From positions 1-64,000 of the forward strand of contig CAWBUS010000004.1 of assembly GCA_963792025.1 (NCBI GenBank): a DNA stretch of 64,000 nt. Reading direction: 5' to 3'. This stretch comes from Ginsengibacter sp963792025. GTDB lineage: Bacteria; Bacteroidota; Bacteroidia; Chitinophagales; Chitinophagaceae. Below are positions 38,867-47,096 of the stretch, piece by piece. The notes beneath the pieces were generated by a model. The model saw only the letters and a program-made list of their open reading frames with translations, had not been told where the DNA came from and did no database searches. Made by a program: the position numbers and the translations under genes. Each line of letters begins with the position of its first letter. Positions within the stretch are counted from its first letter, which is position 1.

Positions 38867-39455
38867 ATGAGTGAAGAAACACTAATGACAGAAAAGGAAA
38901 GCATGGAATTGATCACATCAATGATTAATAAGGCAAAAAATAATTTCAGTGAAAGAGGATTACTTTATATCGTTTGGGGATGGGTGATCTTATTTTGTTG
39001 TGCTGTAAACTTTGGAGGAATATATTTTTTTAATTATTCAAAATCCTATCTTGTATGGATTGTTGTTGACGTGGTGCTTATTTTTCAAATAATTTATTTG
39101 AGAAGGAAAAAGAAGTCCGGGGAAACAAGAACATACACCAGTGAGATAAATTCATTTGTTTGGATTGTATTTTTTATCTGCATGGTATTAATGGTTTTCA
39201 TCTGTAATGCTTTTAAAAAATATGAAATGATTAACCCCATGGTTATTAGTGTTATATGGAATGCCAACCTTTTTATCAGGTACAATTATGAAATTTAAGC
39301 CATTAGTAATTGGCGCAATCTGCTGCTGGGTTCTTGCACTCATATCACCCTTTATCAATATTGAATACCAGATTTTGTTAATTGCAGCTGCTATTATTGC
39401 TGCATGGCTTATTCCCGGGTATCTTCTAAAACAAAAATTTAAAAAACAAAATTAA
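38867..39455 (+). pseudogene. Four-TM membrane protein (tandem paralogue 1), frameshifted
   Basis: ATG 38867. A cytoplasmic N-terminus with LMTEKESMELITSMINKAKNNFSERG is followed by TM helices. Near 39250-39260 the frame slips, and the last TM pair (LVIGAICCWVLALISPFINIEY and ILLIAAAIIAAWLIPGYLLK) lies in another frame that ends at 39455. The paralogue directly downstream is intact and shows that the two frames belong together (its equivalent is FGIPTMITGLINKFPPFIIGGI). Restored length about 195 residues. No known function; membrane proteins of this kind occur next to winged-helix regulators in Bacteroidota. Confidence 0.75.
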
Positions 39456-39456
39456 T

Positions 39457-40062
39457 ATGGAAGAGAAAACACTGTCTGAGCAGGAAAGCCTCCAGTTAAT
39501 TACAAAAATGATCAACCAGGCAAAAAACAATTATTATGAAAGCGGCCTTGGTTCCCTGTTGTGGGGATTTACAAACTTGATCTGTTTTGTATTGGTTTAT
39601 CTTGAAGAAACCACCAGTTGGTTTCGACTGCCATTCAATCCATTTTATCTCATGCTCATTACTTTTGTTTTACAGATCTATTTCGACAGAAGAGAAAAAA
39701 AATACAAGCAGGTTACTACTTTTAAGCAGGAGACTTGTCAATATGTTTGGTTAACTTTTGGCGTAAGCGTTTTAATATTGACTATAGCAGGGGGCTTTGC
39801 AGATATCGGCTATATTGTGTTGCCGCTGCTATTATTACTGTTTGGAATCCCTACAATGATTACCGGCTTAATTAATAAATTTCCGCCATTTATCATTGGC
39901 GGAATTTCCTGCTGGATTTTTTGCATTATCGCGTTGTTTTACAAGACTGAATTTACGTATTTGCTTGTTGCAGCAGGAGCGGGATTAGCATGGATAATTC
40001 CCGGATTTATTTTAAGAGCCCGTTTTTATAAGAACATTGCAAAAAGCAAAAATGGAGTTTAA
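39457..40062 (+). CDS. Four/five-TM membrane protein (tandem paralogue 2)
   Basis: 201 residues. It shares the plan of the previous gene: a cytoplasmic start with LSEQESLQLITKMINQAKNNYYESG, then TM helices at about residues 36-52, 64-80, 95-112, 118-140 and 150-185. No enzymatic motif. It begins 2 bp after the end of its paralogue and overlaps the regulator gene by 11 bp, so the three are translated as a coupled unit. The conserved ESxxLIxxMIxxAKNN segment before the first TM helix may be the interaction site with the partner protein. Function unknown. Confidence 0.75.
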   Translation: MEEKTLSEQESLQLITKMINQAKNNYYESGLGSLLWGFTNLICFVLVYLEETTSWFRLPFNPFYLMLITFVLQIYFDRREKKYKQVTTFKQETCQYVWLTFGVSVLILTIAGGFADIGYIVLPLLLLLFGIPTMITGLINKFPPFIIGGISCWIFCIIALFYKTEFTYLLVAAGAGLAWIIPGFILRARFYKNIAKSKNGV

Positions 40063-40339
40063 AGAACTTGATCCCATATTACATTCGCAACTACGCCTTG
40101 CCGTTATGTCGCTTCTTATAAGTGTAAAAGAAGCTGAGTTTACTTTTCTAAAAGAAAAGACTAATGCAACAGCGGGTAACTTAAGCGTGCAGATAAATAA
40201 GCTAAAAGATGCAGGCTACATTGATATTATAAAACAATTCAATAACAATTATCCTCAAACGATTTGTAAAATTAATAGTACAGGAATTGCTGCTTTCGAA
40301 AATTATGTGAAGGCTTTGCAGAGTTACATGACTCTATAA
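40052..40339 (+). CDS. Winged-helix transcriptional regulator
   Basis: 95 residues from ATG 40052, which overlaps the end of the preceding membrane gene. A small winged-helix domain: LDPILHSQLRLAVMSLLISVKEAEFTFLKEKTNATAGNLSVQINKLKDAGYI in outline, with TAGNLSVQINKL as recognition helix and IKQFNNNYPQTICKIN as the wing. It fits the HTH_34/MarR-like group found beside integral membrane genes in Bacteroidota. It probably controls its own operon with the two upstream membrane proteins. Convergent with the T9SS protein gene. Confidence 0.8.
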   Translation: MEFKELDPILHSQLRLAVMSLLISVKEAEFTFLKEKTNATAGNLSVQINKLKDAGYIDIIKQFNNNYPQTICKINSTGIAAFENYVKALQSYMTL

Positions 40340-40347
40340 TATAAAAT

Positions 40348-42531
40348 TTATTGTTTTATAATTTTTTGCGTAAACGTTCCCGTCCCCGAAATAAATTGAA
40401 TAAAATAATTTCCGGACGGCAATTTAGATAGCCCGTCAATAGAAAAATTGTTAATGCCTGCGGTTAGTCGAATATTTTTAGAAATCACTATACTTCCTTG
40501 TGAATTAATTACTCTGCTAACAATCGTCTCGTTTTTATCCCAATCCATATTAATATTTAAATAAGCAGAAGAGGGATTTGGTGAAACGATAAATTCCCTT
40601 TTATCATTTTTGAGGGTTATTAGTAAGACTTTAGAGAAAGAACTTTTGCCATCAAGGTCTACTTGTTCAAGTCTATAATAAACCATAGAACTCAGCACAT
40701 CGGAAACATCATCTAAAAATGAATAGGAATGCAATAATGATGTGGTACCGCTTCCGGCGACACTCCCTATTTCATTAAAAATATTTCCATCAAAACTTCT
40801 TTCGATAATATATTTAGTACAATTGATTTCCATTGAAGTTCTCCAGTCGAGTTTTACCTTTTGAGCATTTGAAAGAGTAGCGGTAAACGAAACCAAAGTT
40901 ACAGGCAAGGGCCCGTTGTCAGGACCAGTGTTCGGGCTAATAATGGCTGTTCCGTCATCAACGAAAGATACATTGGCATCAGATTGAGCCATTATTCTGG
41001 CAATGTTCAAAATTGATGGAACATGATTGCCGCCTCCCGGGTTGTTAACCGTAACTTTAAATTGAACTTTATACGTTTCGTTTGGAGCTAAAGTGCCGCC
41101 GCTGTTGCTTGTGGCTCCTGTTCCTATCCTAAAGCGAATTGTTCTGTATAACCCATTGGAAATGTATTCGGCCATGTCGTCGCCGGCAATATCAGATTGA
41201 ATTCCCGGGGTAACTCCCGGGGCGTCGATCATTTGTAAAGAGTTAGGGAGATAGGTAACTGTTGAAGGCAATGTATCAGTAATTACTACTGAATTTGCAT
41301 TGCCTGGGCCGTTATTTCCACCGGTAAGCGTATACGTTAGTACCTCATTTATATCGGCTAAATGATTGTTATTCGCGTCGCTTACATTATTATCAAGGCT
41401 GATAGTTGGATCTTTCATTTTAATGGTGAAAGTAAAGAGCCCGGGAAAGTATTTATCGGAAGTAGTTCCAAATTCCAATGTTACTGAACTTGCATTTGGT
41501 AAAATGCCATAACCACTTCCTACATCAAACTGGTCAATATCGACTCCCATTTGATTGGTATAATTTGGATTCTTGGTTGTAACATTAACACCATTGTCAG
41601 TAATGGTCCCGTTCCAGACATTATCGGGTTGATTGGTTGCGTTGGAAAAAAGATTTGAATTTATTTTCAGATAATCGCCATTAAGATTTGCATCGCCTTC
41701 CCACGCCAGCACCCCCATTTTTGCATCGCCCGCTTCGAGTACGCCCGAGGGTACGTTTAACCCCGATAAGGTAACTGTTGTAGCCAGGGGATTTCCATTA
41801 TTGTATACTTGTTGAAATCCATCAAATATTCTTATACTGTTGTAGCTCGATGAATCATTTTCATACACAACCACAATGCACCATCCTCCATTATTGCCAC
41901 CGTTATCAATTGCACCGGTACTTAGTGGTGCGTTACCTACTTCGTAGGTTCCGGCTCCATTGTTTTTTACTAAATCAGTAATATCAGCATAAGCCTGGTA
42001 TTGGCTGTAACCGGATACAATAGTAATTCTATCAATTCCCTGCGCCATAACATTTGAATAGGCGCCTGACGTACCTTTTCTTATTTTAATAATTTGATTG
42101 GAATCCGCAGTTAAATCGAAATCTGCGTTTCTAATACGCCCACCCCAATACAAACGAGCCAGTTTAATTATATTATTTCCTGCCGGCAGAATTAAATCGG
42201 AGGAAGAAGAATTGACAGTAACACTTTCAAAGTCGCTATTGCCGTCGATGTCAATATTTTTCATGTTTTCGTTGTCGTTACCATAAATGCTATTTCCGTT
42301 AACACTGTTATCATCCATTTTTATAATGTTCACGGTATCTTTATTAATAACCTGTAGCAATGTATTTCCAAACAGTGCAGTTCCTCCTTTTAAGTTGTCG
42401 GAATAAACAAGACCATAAGATCTTGCCTGGCCGATTGAAACAGTGCAGTTTAATTCAAAAAATAAATAAAGAATGCTAAAAATTCTTATTTGTTTTTTGA
42501 GCTTTATTTTATTTAGAAATGCTATGACCAT
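40348..42531 (-). CDS. Large surface protein with T9SS C-terminal sorting domain
   Basis: 727 residues. A hydrophobic N-terminus (IFSILYLFFELNCTVSIGQ) acts as signal peptide. The body has a conserved beta domain (residues about 110-330 with LYWGGRIRNADFDL), then DUF11-like repeat sequence (ADINEVLTYTLTGGNNGPGNANSVVITDTLPSTV). The last 80 residues match a type A T9SS sorting domain (FIVSPNPSSAYLNINMDW and GNYFIQFISGTGTFTQKIIK). Such proteins are secreted through the type IX system and anchored to the cell surface, often as adhesins. No enzyme motif is seen. Confidence 0.85.
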   Translation of the reverse strand: MVIAFLNKIKLKKQIRIFSILYLFFELNCTVSIGQARSYGLVYSDNLKGGTALFGNTLLQVINKDTVNIIKMDDNSVNGNSIYGNDNENMKNIDIDGNSDFESVTVNSSSSDLILPAGNNIIKLARLYWGGRIRNADFDLTADSNQIIKIRKGTSGAYSNVMAQGIDRITIVSGYSQYQAYADITDLVKNNGAGTYEVGNAPLSTGAIDNGGNNGGWCIVVVYENDSSSYNSIRIFDGFQQVYNNGNPLATTVTLSGLNVPSGVLEAGDAKMGVLAWEGDANLNGDYLKINSNLFSNATNQPDNVWNGTITDNGVNVTTKNPNYTNQMGVDIDQFDVGSGYGILPNASSVTLEFGTTSDKYFPGLFTFTIKMKDPTISLDNNVSDANNNHLADINEVLTYTLTGGNNGPGNANSVVITDTLPSTVTYLPNSLQMIDAPGVTPGIQSDIAGDDMAEYISNGLYRTIRFRIGTGATSNSGGTLAPNETYKVQFKVTVNNPGGGNHVPSILNIARIMAQSDANVSFVDDGTAIISPNTGPDNGPLPVTLVSFTATLSNAQKVKLDWRTSMEINCTKYIIERSFDGNIFNEIGSVAGSGTTSLLHSYSFLDDVSDVLSSMVYYRLEQVDLDGKSSFSKVLLITLKNDKREFIVSPNPSSAYLNINMDWDKNETIVSRVINSQGSIVISKNIRLTAGINNFSIDGLSKLPSGNYFIQFISGTGTFTQKIIKQ

Positions 42532-42701
42532 CTAACTAATTATAGTCTGATTAAAGACAAATTAAAATTTATATTGATTATAAAATTTCAGAGGATATGG
42601 GTTTATAACAGAGGAGTAAATCTTAGGCTTGGAATGTTATTCACGGCTTGATTGCTTTCAATTGTGTAAAAAAAATTCTCTACTCAACAGCTAATTTTTT
42701 T

Positions 42702-43175
42702 TCACTCGTCTACCCGCCTGGGATAGACTACATTAAAAAATAAAACAAATCCCGCCCGGTTTATTAATGAACCTACAATTACTTTTTTTATAATTTGTCT
42801 GAAACTATTTCTTTCGCTCAGCGCTATTGCAATAGAACCTGTTGTAAATGTTCTGTCTATGGCTCTTGTTAAATGAAATCCATCTGTTAAACATACTGTA
42901 ACTGACTTAGCGCCGAAAAAGGCTGGCCTTAAATCGCCCTTATCATAATTTCTATATTTATTTTTCCATGATGTTTGAAAGTCCCAGAATTTATTGCCCA
43001 TCCCAAGGTAGTGATGAACAACAGCCTGGTTAACGCCATCTGTACTCCCGGCAAGGAACTGGCAGGCATACATGGCAATATCTTTTTTTAATTGGGTTTT
43101 CTTGAAATCGTTGGTTTGAGCTTTACAGCAGTAAGGAATGGTAATTACTAAAAGCAGAATAATTTTAATTTTCAT
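42702..43175 (-). CDS. Secreted protein of unknown function
   Basis: 157 residues with signal peptide MKIKIILLLVITIPYCCKA. The mature part has conserved-looking motifs QFLAGSTDGVNQAVVHHYLGMGN and DLRPAFFGAKSVTVCLTDGFHLTRAID, consistent with a small widespread family of Bacteroidota proteins whose name I cannot give. The C-terminus is hydrophobic (INRAGFVLFFNVVY), which could sit in or near a membrane. It stands alone between the T9SS gene (170 bp) and a 570-bp gap. Confidence 0.6.
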   Translation of the reverse strand: MKIKIILLLVITIPYCCKAQTNDFKKTQLKKDIAMYACQFLAGSTDGVNQAVVHHYLGMGNKFWDFQTSWKNKYRNYDKGDLRPAFFGAKSVTVCLTDGFHLTRAIDRTFTTGSIAIALSERNSFRQIIKKVIVGSLINRAGFVLFFNVVYPRRVDE

Positions 43176-43691
43176 AATCTCCTATGTTAAGTCTTTAATA
43201 ACTGAGCCCTCCGATTTCTATTTTCTTATTTTGACGTACAGTTTTGCTATCAATCTGCATACATGATTTATTCAGCCAGCCAATGATAAAATAAATAACG
43301 GTAAAGGAGAATTGGGAATGGTATAGTCAACCATTATAAATGCGAAAAAAAGTAAGCATTTGAATTTCTAAGGAAATTAGAGAAGCAAGGGAAGATTATT
43401 GTCTTGGGGATATTCGTAAGAGTTGGCAGTGCAAAATTAGAAATGATTCTGGTAAATCAAAGCATTTTCACTAAAACTTTATTTTGGAAAACTTAATATC
43501 GCTTCGCTTGTTATTCCAAATATCAATGCGAAGGGTTACAAAATGCCAAAAGGTATAACTTTTGAATACGATGATCGGGAAGTAAAAAAAAATAATGACA
43601 AAAATAAAGGGACCATAAGATAGCAATTACATATTCATCTTATAAAATTAGCAATGTCATGAGTGATAAAATTTTTAAATAGTTGATGCGC
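43176..43691. other. Gene-poor interval with a possible gene remnant
   Basis: No intact gene. A plus-strand frame near 43500-43622 reads NINAKGYKMPKGITFEYDD before a stop at 43620. This could be the tail of a decayed gene (peptidase S41-like endings have a similar feel), but I cannot identify it. No RNA structure or repeat was seen. Confidence 0.3.
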
Positions 43692-43722
43692 TTTGCTGCA
43701 TATAAAAATTGACGTACGTTCG
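43692..43722 (+). promoter_or_regulatory. Promoter of the transketolase gene
   Basis: TTTG (43692-43695), a 19-bp spacer, and TACGTTCG (43715-43722) fit the Bacteroidota -33/-7 consensus TTTG-N19-TAnnTTTG with one mismatch in the -7 element. Transcription would begin near 43729, 16 bp before the ATG. Confidence 0.55.
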
Positions 43723-43744
43723 CATAAAATAATAATTTAGAAAA

Positions 43745-44584
43745 ATGGAAATTAAAGAACTGAAAGATATCGCTGCCCAGGTAAGACGGGATATTGTACG
43801 TATGGTATATAACGCTCAAAGTGGCCACCCCGGCGGATCTTTGGGCTGCGCAGATTTTTTTACGGCTCTATATTTTAAAATAATGGAACGCAAAGATGGC
43901 TTTGATATGAATGGAAAAGATGAGGATATATTTTTTCTTTCAAACGGCCACATATCGCCTGTTTGGTATAGTACGCTGGCACATGCAGGATATTTTCCAA
44001 CAAAGGAACTGGATACTTATCGAAAAATAGATTCGAGAGTCCAGGGACATCCTGCAACTGCAGAGCACTTGCCAGGAATTCGCGTGGCATCGGGATCGTT
44101 AGGACAAGGCATGAGTGTTGCGATTGGTGCTGCCACTGCTAAAAAATTGAATAAAGATGAGCACATCGTTTATTCCCTACACGGAGATGGCGAATTAGAC
44201 GAAGGACAAAATTGGGAGGCTATCATGTACGCGGCTATGCATAAAGTTGACAATTTAATTTCAACAATTGACCGCAATCACCAACAAATTGATGGAACAA
44301 CTGAAGACGTAATGAGCTTATCGAGCCTTAAAAATAAATTTCTTGCATTCAATTGGGAAGTTCTTGAAATGGATGGTAATAATATAGAAGAAGTAATTAC
44401 TACTTTACAAAAAGCTAAAACATTTGTTGGCAAAGGAAAACCCATTGTTATTATAATGAAAACCGTAATGGGTAAGGGTGTTGACTTCATGGAAAACAAC
44501 CATGAGTGGCACGGAACAGCACCTAATGCAGAGCAATTTAAAAGAGCTATGGAGGAGTTGCCGGAAACATTGGGAGACTACTAA
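43745..44584 (+). CDS. Transketolase, N-terminal subunit (split form)
   Basis: 279 residues, only the TPP-pyrophosphate half. The conserved SGHPGGSLGCADFFTALYF opens the domain. The TPP motif is LHGDGELDEGQNWEA through DNLISTIDRN, and NHQQIDG and KTVMGKGVDF complete the usual blocks. Split transketolases need a separate C-terminal (pyrimidine-binding) subunit, normally the next gene. Here the next gene is the opposite-strand permease, and no C-terminal half lies in this window. The pentose phosphate pathway partner must be encoded elsewhere or is lost. Confidence 0.93.
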   Translation: MEIKELKDIAAQVRRDIVRMVYNAQSGHPGGSLGCADFFTALYFKIMERKDGFDMNGKDEDIFFLSNGHISPVWYSTLAHAGYFPTKELDTYRKIDSRVQGHPATAEHLPGIRVASGSLGQGMSVAIGAATAKKLNKDEHIVYSLHGDGELDEGQNWEAIMYAAMHKVDNLISTIDRNHQQIDGTTEDVMSLSSLKNKFLAFNWEVLEMDGNNIEEVITTLQKAKTFVGKGKPIVIIMKTVMGKGVDFMENNHEWHGTAPNAEQFKRAMEELPETLGDY

Positions 44585-44663
44585 AAAATTATGGTGTAAA
44601 ATGTTTAACTACGACGTAAAAGTTCTTTCTTATTTTCTGCATCTTGCATCTCACTATTATGGC

Positions 44664-45884
44664 TCACGCTTTCAAATTAAACAATTGTTCTGACGCTTTT
44701 TTTGCAGGAAACCATGAAGCTCCAAATGCAATAATAAGCGCTGTAAGTGTTACCAAAATAAAATCTGTTACTACTAATTTAACGGGAAAATAGTCTATCA
44801 AAAATGAATTTCCCACCAATTTTATTATTTTAAATTTCACCTGCAGGTAGCAAATAATTAACGCAAGCACAATACCTGTTCCTGCACCAGTAACCGCCAG
44901 CAAAAGCCCTTCGCTTAGAAATATTTTTTTGATTAAATTCTTATCTGCACCAAGAGATTGAAGAACACTAATGTCTTTCCTTTTTTCCAACACAAGCATA
45001 GTTAAAGCACCTATCATATTGAATGCGGCTATAATAAGAATGAGCGTAAGCACCGCATAAATTACCCATTTTTCCAGGCGCATAGAATTATATAAACTGG
45101 CGTTTTGTTGAAATTTTGTAAGCACTTTGTATTTACTCCCTAACCTTTTTTGAAGCTCTTCTGTAAATTTATCTGTTTGAGATGGATCGGTTAAAGAGAT
45201 CTCCACCGCACTGTATTCGTCAGGTGAATAATTCATTTGTTGTTTTAGAAAACCGATATTGGTAATTACATACTTATTGTCAAAATCCTGCTGAATAGCA
45301 AAGCTTCCTGATGTTGTTGCATTTCCTTCGCTTAGCGCAGCGAGCGGATTTGAATTGGCCTCATTAGTCTTTTTAGGAAGAAAAACAGTAATGGGTAAAA
45401 GATTTTTATCCGACTGTACTCCTATGGCATTTTCAATGCCTGCGCCAAGAACAAGTTTTGGTTTATCAATTGTGCCGGGATCAAAAACCCCGTGGAACAT
45501 GTTTTTTGGAACGCCGGAAACTTCAGGATAATTAGCGTCTACCCCTTTCAGTAATACTACCGTTTGTTGGTCGCCATTTTGCAGTAGCGCCTTTTCTTCA
45601 GCGATAAGTGAAGTGCCTTTTACACCATCAAGTTTCCTGATATTGTTTATTTGGCCGCCTGTTAAAAGAATCGTTTTTCCTTTAGCAGGAAAAACTTTTA
45701 CATCTGAATAAAAATTAGAATAAAGCGACTGTACCAAACCTTCAAAGCCATTAAAAACACTCAAAACCAAAACCTGGCACATGGTCGAAAATGCTATGAC
45801 ACCGGCAGTAACCCATGAAATGATGTTAATAGCATTGGTACTTTTTTTTGCTTTAAAATACCGCCAGGCAAATTTTAGATACAA
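44664..45884 (-). CDS. LolC/LolE-type lipoprotein-release ABC permease
   Basis: 406 residues. One N-terminal TM helix (about 22-42), a large MacB-like periplasmic domain (about 45-260), and three C-terminal TM helices with the FtsX signature (TLILIIAAFNMIGALTMLVLEKRKDISVLQSLGADKNLI in outline). This is the LolCE topology. It extracts lipoproteins from the inner membrane with the ATPase LolD, which is not nearby. The likely start is a TTG (45882-45884): an in-frame TAA stop lies just upstream and there is no ATG, so a rarer start codon is used. Follows rbfA on the minus strand. Confidence 0.85.
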   Translation of the reverse strand: MYLKFAWRYFKAKKSTNAINIISWVTAGVIAFSTMCQVLVLSVFNGFEGLVQSLYSNFYSDVKVFPAKGKTILLTGGQINNIRKLDGVKGTSLIAEEKALLQNGDQQTVVLLKGVDANYPEVSGVPKNMFHGVFDPGTIDKPKLVLGAGIENAIGVQSDKNLLPITVFLPKKTNEANSNPLAALSEGNATTSGSFAIQQDFDNKYVITNIGFLKQQMNYSPDEYSAVEISLTDPSQTDKFTEELQKRLGSKYKVLTKFQQNASLYNSMRLEKWVIYAVLTLILIIAAFNMIGALTMLVLEKRKDISVLQSLGADKNLIKKIFLSEGLLLAVTGAGTGIVLALIICYLQVKFKIIKLVGNSFLIDYFPVKLVVTDFILVTLTALIIAFGASWFPAKKASEQLFNLKA

Positions 45885-45960
45885 GATTTAATTTGGTTGT
45901 GTTGTTAACTGGTTAATTAATTCGTCAGTATTGAGTTGCAGTTGCTCTATTACTAGTTGC

Positions 45961-46332
45961 TTATTGCTTTTTGTCTTTGTCTTCCTTTTTAATATTATCA
46001 AGCAATTCTTCAATTTTAAAAACATAGTCCAACGTGTCATCAATATAAAAAGTTAGTTGCGGTATACTTCGTAACTGGTGGCGAACTCTCTTGCCCAGGT
46101 CACCTCTAATTTCGCTGCTTTTTTCTTTTATTTTTTCCAAAGCCCTTTCATTTTCTTTAACCTGGAAGAAACTTAAATAAACCCTGGCTTCAAAAAGATC
46201 CGGAGTAATTTTTACCGAAGCGATAGAAACCATGCCGCCTTCGATCATGGTGAGTCCCATTTTTAAAAAGATCTCATTTAATTCTTTTAAAATAACTCCT
46301 GCCACTTGCTTTTGTCTTTTGCCTTCTGTCAT
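45961..46332 (-). CDS. rbfA: Ribosome-binding factor A
   Basis: 123 residues, a type II KH-fold protein. The core includes KRQKQVAGVILKELNEIF, MVSIASVKITPDLFEARVYLSFF and LRSIPQLTFYIDDTLDYVFKIEELL, the last being the family's C-terminal signature. It is needed for maturation of the 30S subunit and for cold adaptation. Upstream of the lolC/E-like gene, in the gene order seen in several Bacteroidota. A small inverted repeat lies 18 bp before its start. Confidence 0.95.
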   Translation of the reverse strand: MTEGKRQKQVAGVILKELNEIFLKMGLTMIEGGMVSIASVKITPDLFEARVYLSFFQVKENERALEKIKEKSSEIRGDLGKRVRHQLRSIPQLTFYIDDTLDYVFKIEELLDNIKKEDKDKKQ

Positions 46333-46349
46333 TGTATATTATTATTAAT

Positions 46350-46365
46350 CCCGACGATTATCGGG
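46350..46365. repeat. Small inverted repeat CCCGA/TCGGG
   Basis: CCCGA (46350-46354) and TCGGG (46361-46365) flank the six-base loop CGATTA, 18 bp upstream of the rbfA start. The motif could be a dispersed extragenic palindrome or an rbfA leader hairpin. Only one copy was noticed in the window. Confidence 0.35.
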
Positions 46366-46374
46366 GACTGTAAA

Positions 46375-46653
46375 ATTAGTTACTTTACAGCTATTACTAT
46401 TAATAGGACATTTCAACATGTTGAAGAGGCAATTTCCTTATTACATACTCAAAGATTTGAACAAAATACAAATAATAACCTGGGAAGTAACCAGACTAAT
46501 ATTGTCATTGCGCAATGACTCAGCACCATTCCCCATGCCGATGAAATTTTTGTTTTGAATTTAGGTAATATTGAAGAACGGAGCACTCAAAACGAACCGA
46601 TTGCCGGTGAAGGTGTTTATAGAAGGTTGGTAGCCATTCAGGAAGAGAAATAA
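46375..46653 (+). pseudogene. Decayed ABC-transporter ATPase C-terminus
   Basis: One plus-strand frame reads through to TAA 46653, interrupted only by an in-frame TGA at 46516-46518. Either side matches the end of an MsbA-type ABC ATPase: NIVIAQ, stop, LSTIPHADEIFVLNLGNIEER, then YRRLVAIQEEK. Family members read IVIAHRLSTI, so the nonsense codon falls at the H-loop His-Arg pair. The preceding residues (NRTFQHVEEAISLL) no longer match Walker B well and the upstream domain is missing. A relic, with no intact partner nearby. Confidence 0.6.
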
Positions 46654-46665
46654 TGCGTCAAGAGA

Positions 46666-47025
46666 TTATTTTTCCGGTAATTTTTCTTCTATCAAACCAA
46701 TGTGATTTCCAAATGGATCTTCGGCAACAGCCACTGAAATTCCTCCACCTACTTCGTGAATTGCGTCGATGATTTTTGCACCATTATCAATTAAATTATT
46801 TACTTCATTTTTTATGTCATCAACCTGCCAGTATGCAACCGAATGCTCGCCATTTTTTACGTTATTTAGATCCGGATCAAGACCGAGCTCACATCCGTTA
46901 ATATCAAAACCAACATAGAAGGGTTCATCAAAATAAGGAGCTACACCTGTAACTTTTGTATACCACTCTTTTGCTTTTTCAAGATCGTTTACATGGTATA
47001 TTATGGTTCTCAATTTTTTGAACAT
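46666..47025 (-). CDS. VOC-superfamily (glyoxalase-like) protein
   Basis: 119 residues with one VOC beta-alpha-beta-beta-beta module repeated: LRTIIYHVNDLEKAKEWYTKVTG at the N-terminus and GGISVAVAEDPFGNHIGLIEEK at the C-terminus. Possible metal ligands are His in IIYHVND, Glu in GCELGLD, His in HSVAYW and Glu in IGLIEEK, a full set for a dimer-type VOC enzyme, although the substrate is unknown (related proteins include glyoxalases and antibiotic-resistance proteins). Standalone gene. Confidence 0.88.
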   Translation of the reverse strand: MFKKLRTIIYHVNDLEKAKEWYTKVTGVAPYFDEPFYVGFDINGCELGLDPDLNNVKNGEHSVAYWQVDDIKNEVNNLIDNGAKIIDAIHEVGGGISVAVAEDPFGNHIGLIEEKLPEK

Positions 47026-47046
47026 ATCAGAAACTAAAATTTTTTC

Positions 47047-47077
47047 AAAAAAAAAGGAACGATTATGTCGCTCCTTT
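47047..47077 (-). terminator. Rho-independent terminator after the DksA-like gene
   Basis: On the minus strand, the stem AAAGGAGCGA / TCGTTCCTTT (ten pairs, one G-U; 47068-47077 with 47053-47062) has loop CATAA and is followed by a run of T. It lies 20 bp beyond the stop of the DksA-like gene and closes the ileS operon. Confidence 0.85.
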
Positions 47078-47096
47078 ATATAAAATTATGATGTTA

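Noticed and set aside
43500..43622. Peptidase S41 tail
   Set aside because: The match is only a loose impression (PKGITFEYDD). Kept as an unidentified remnant without a family call.
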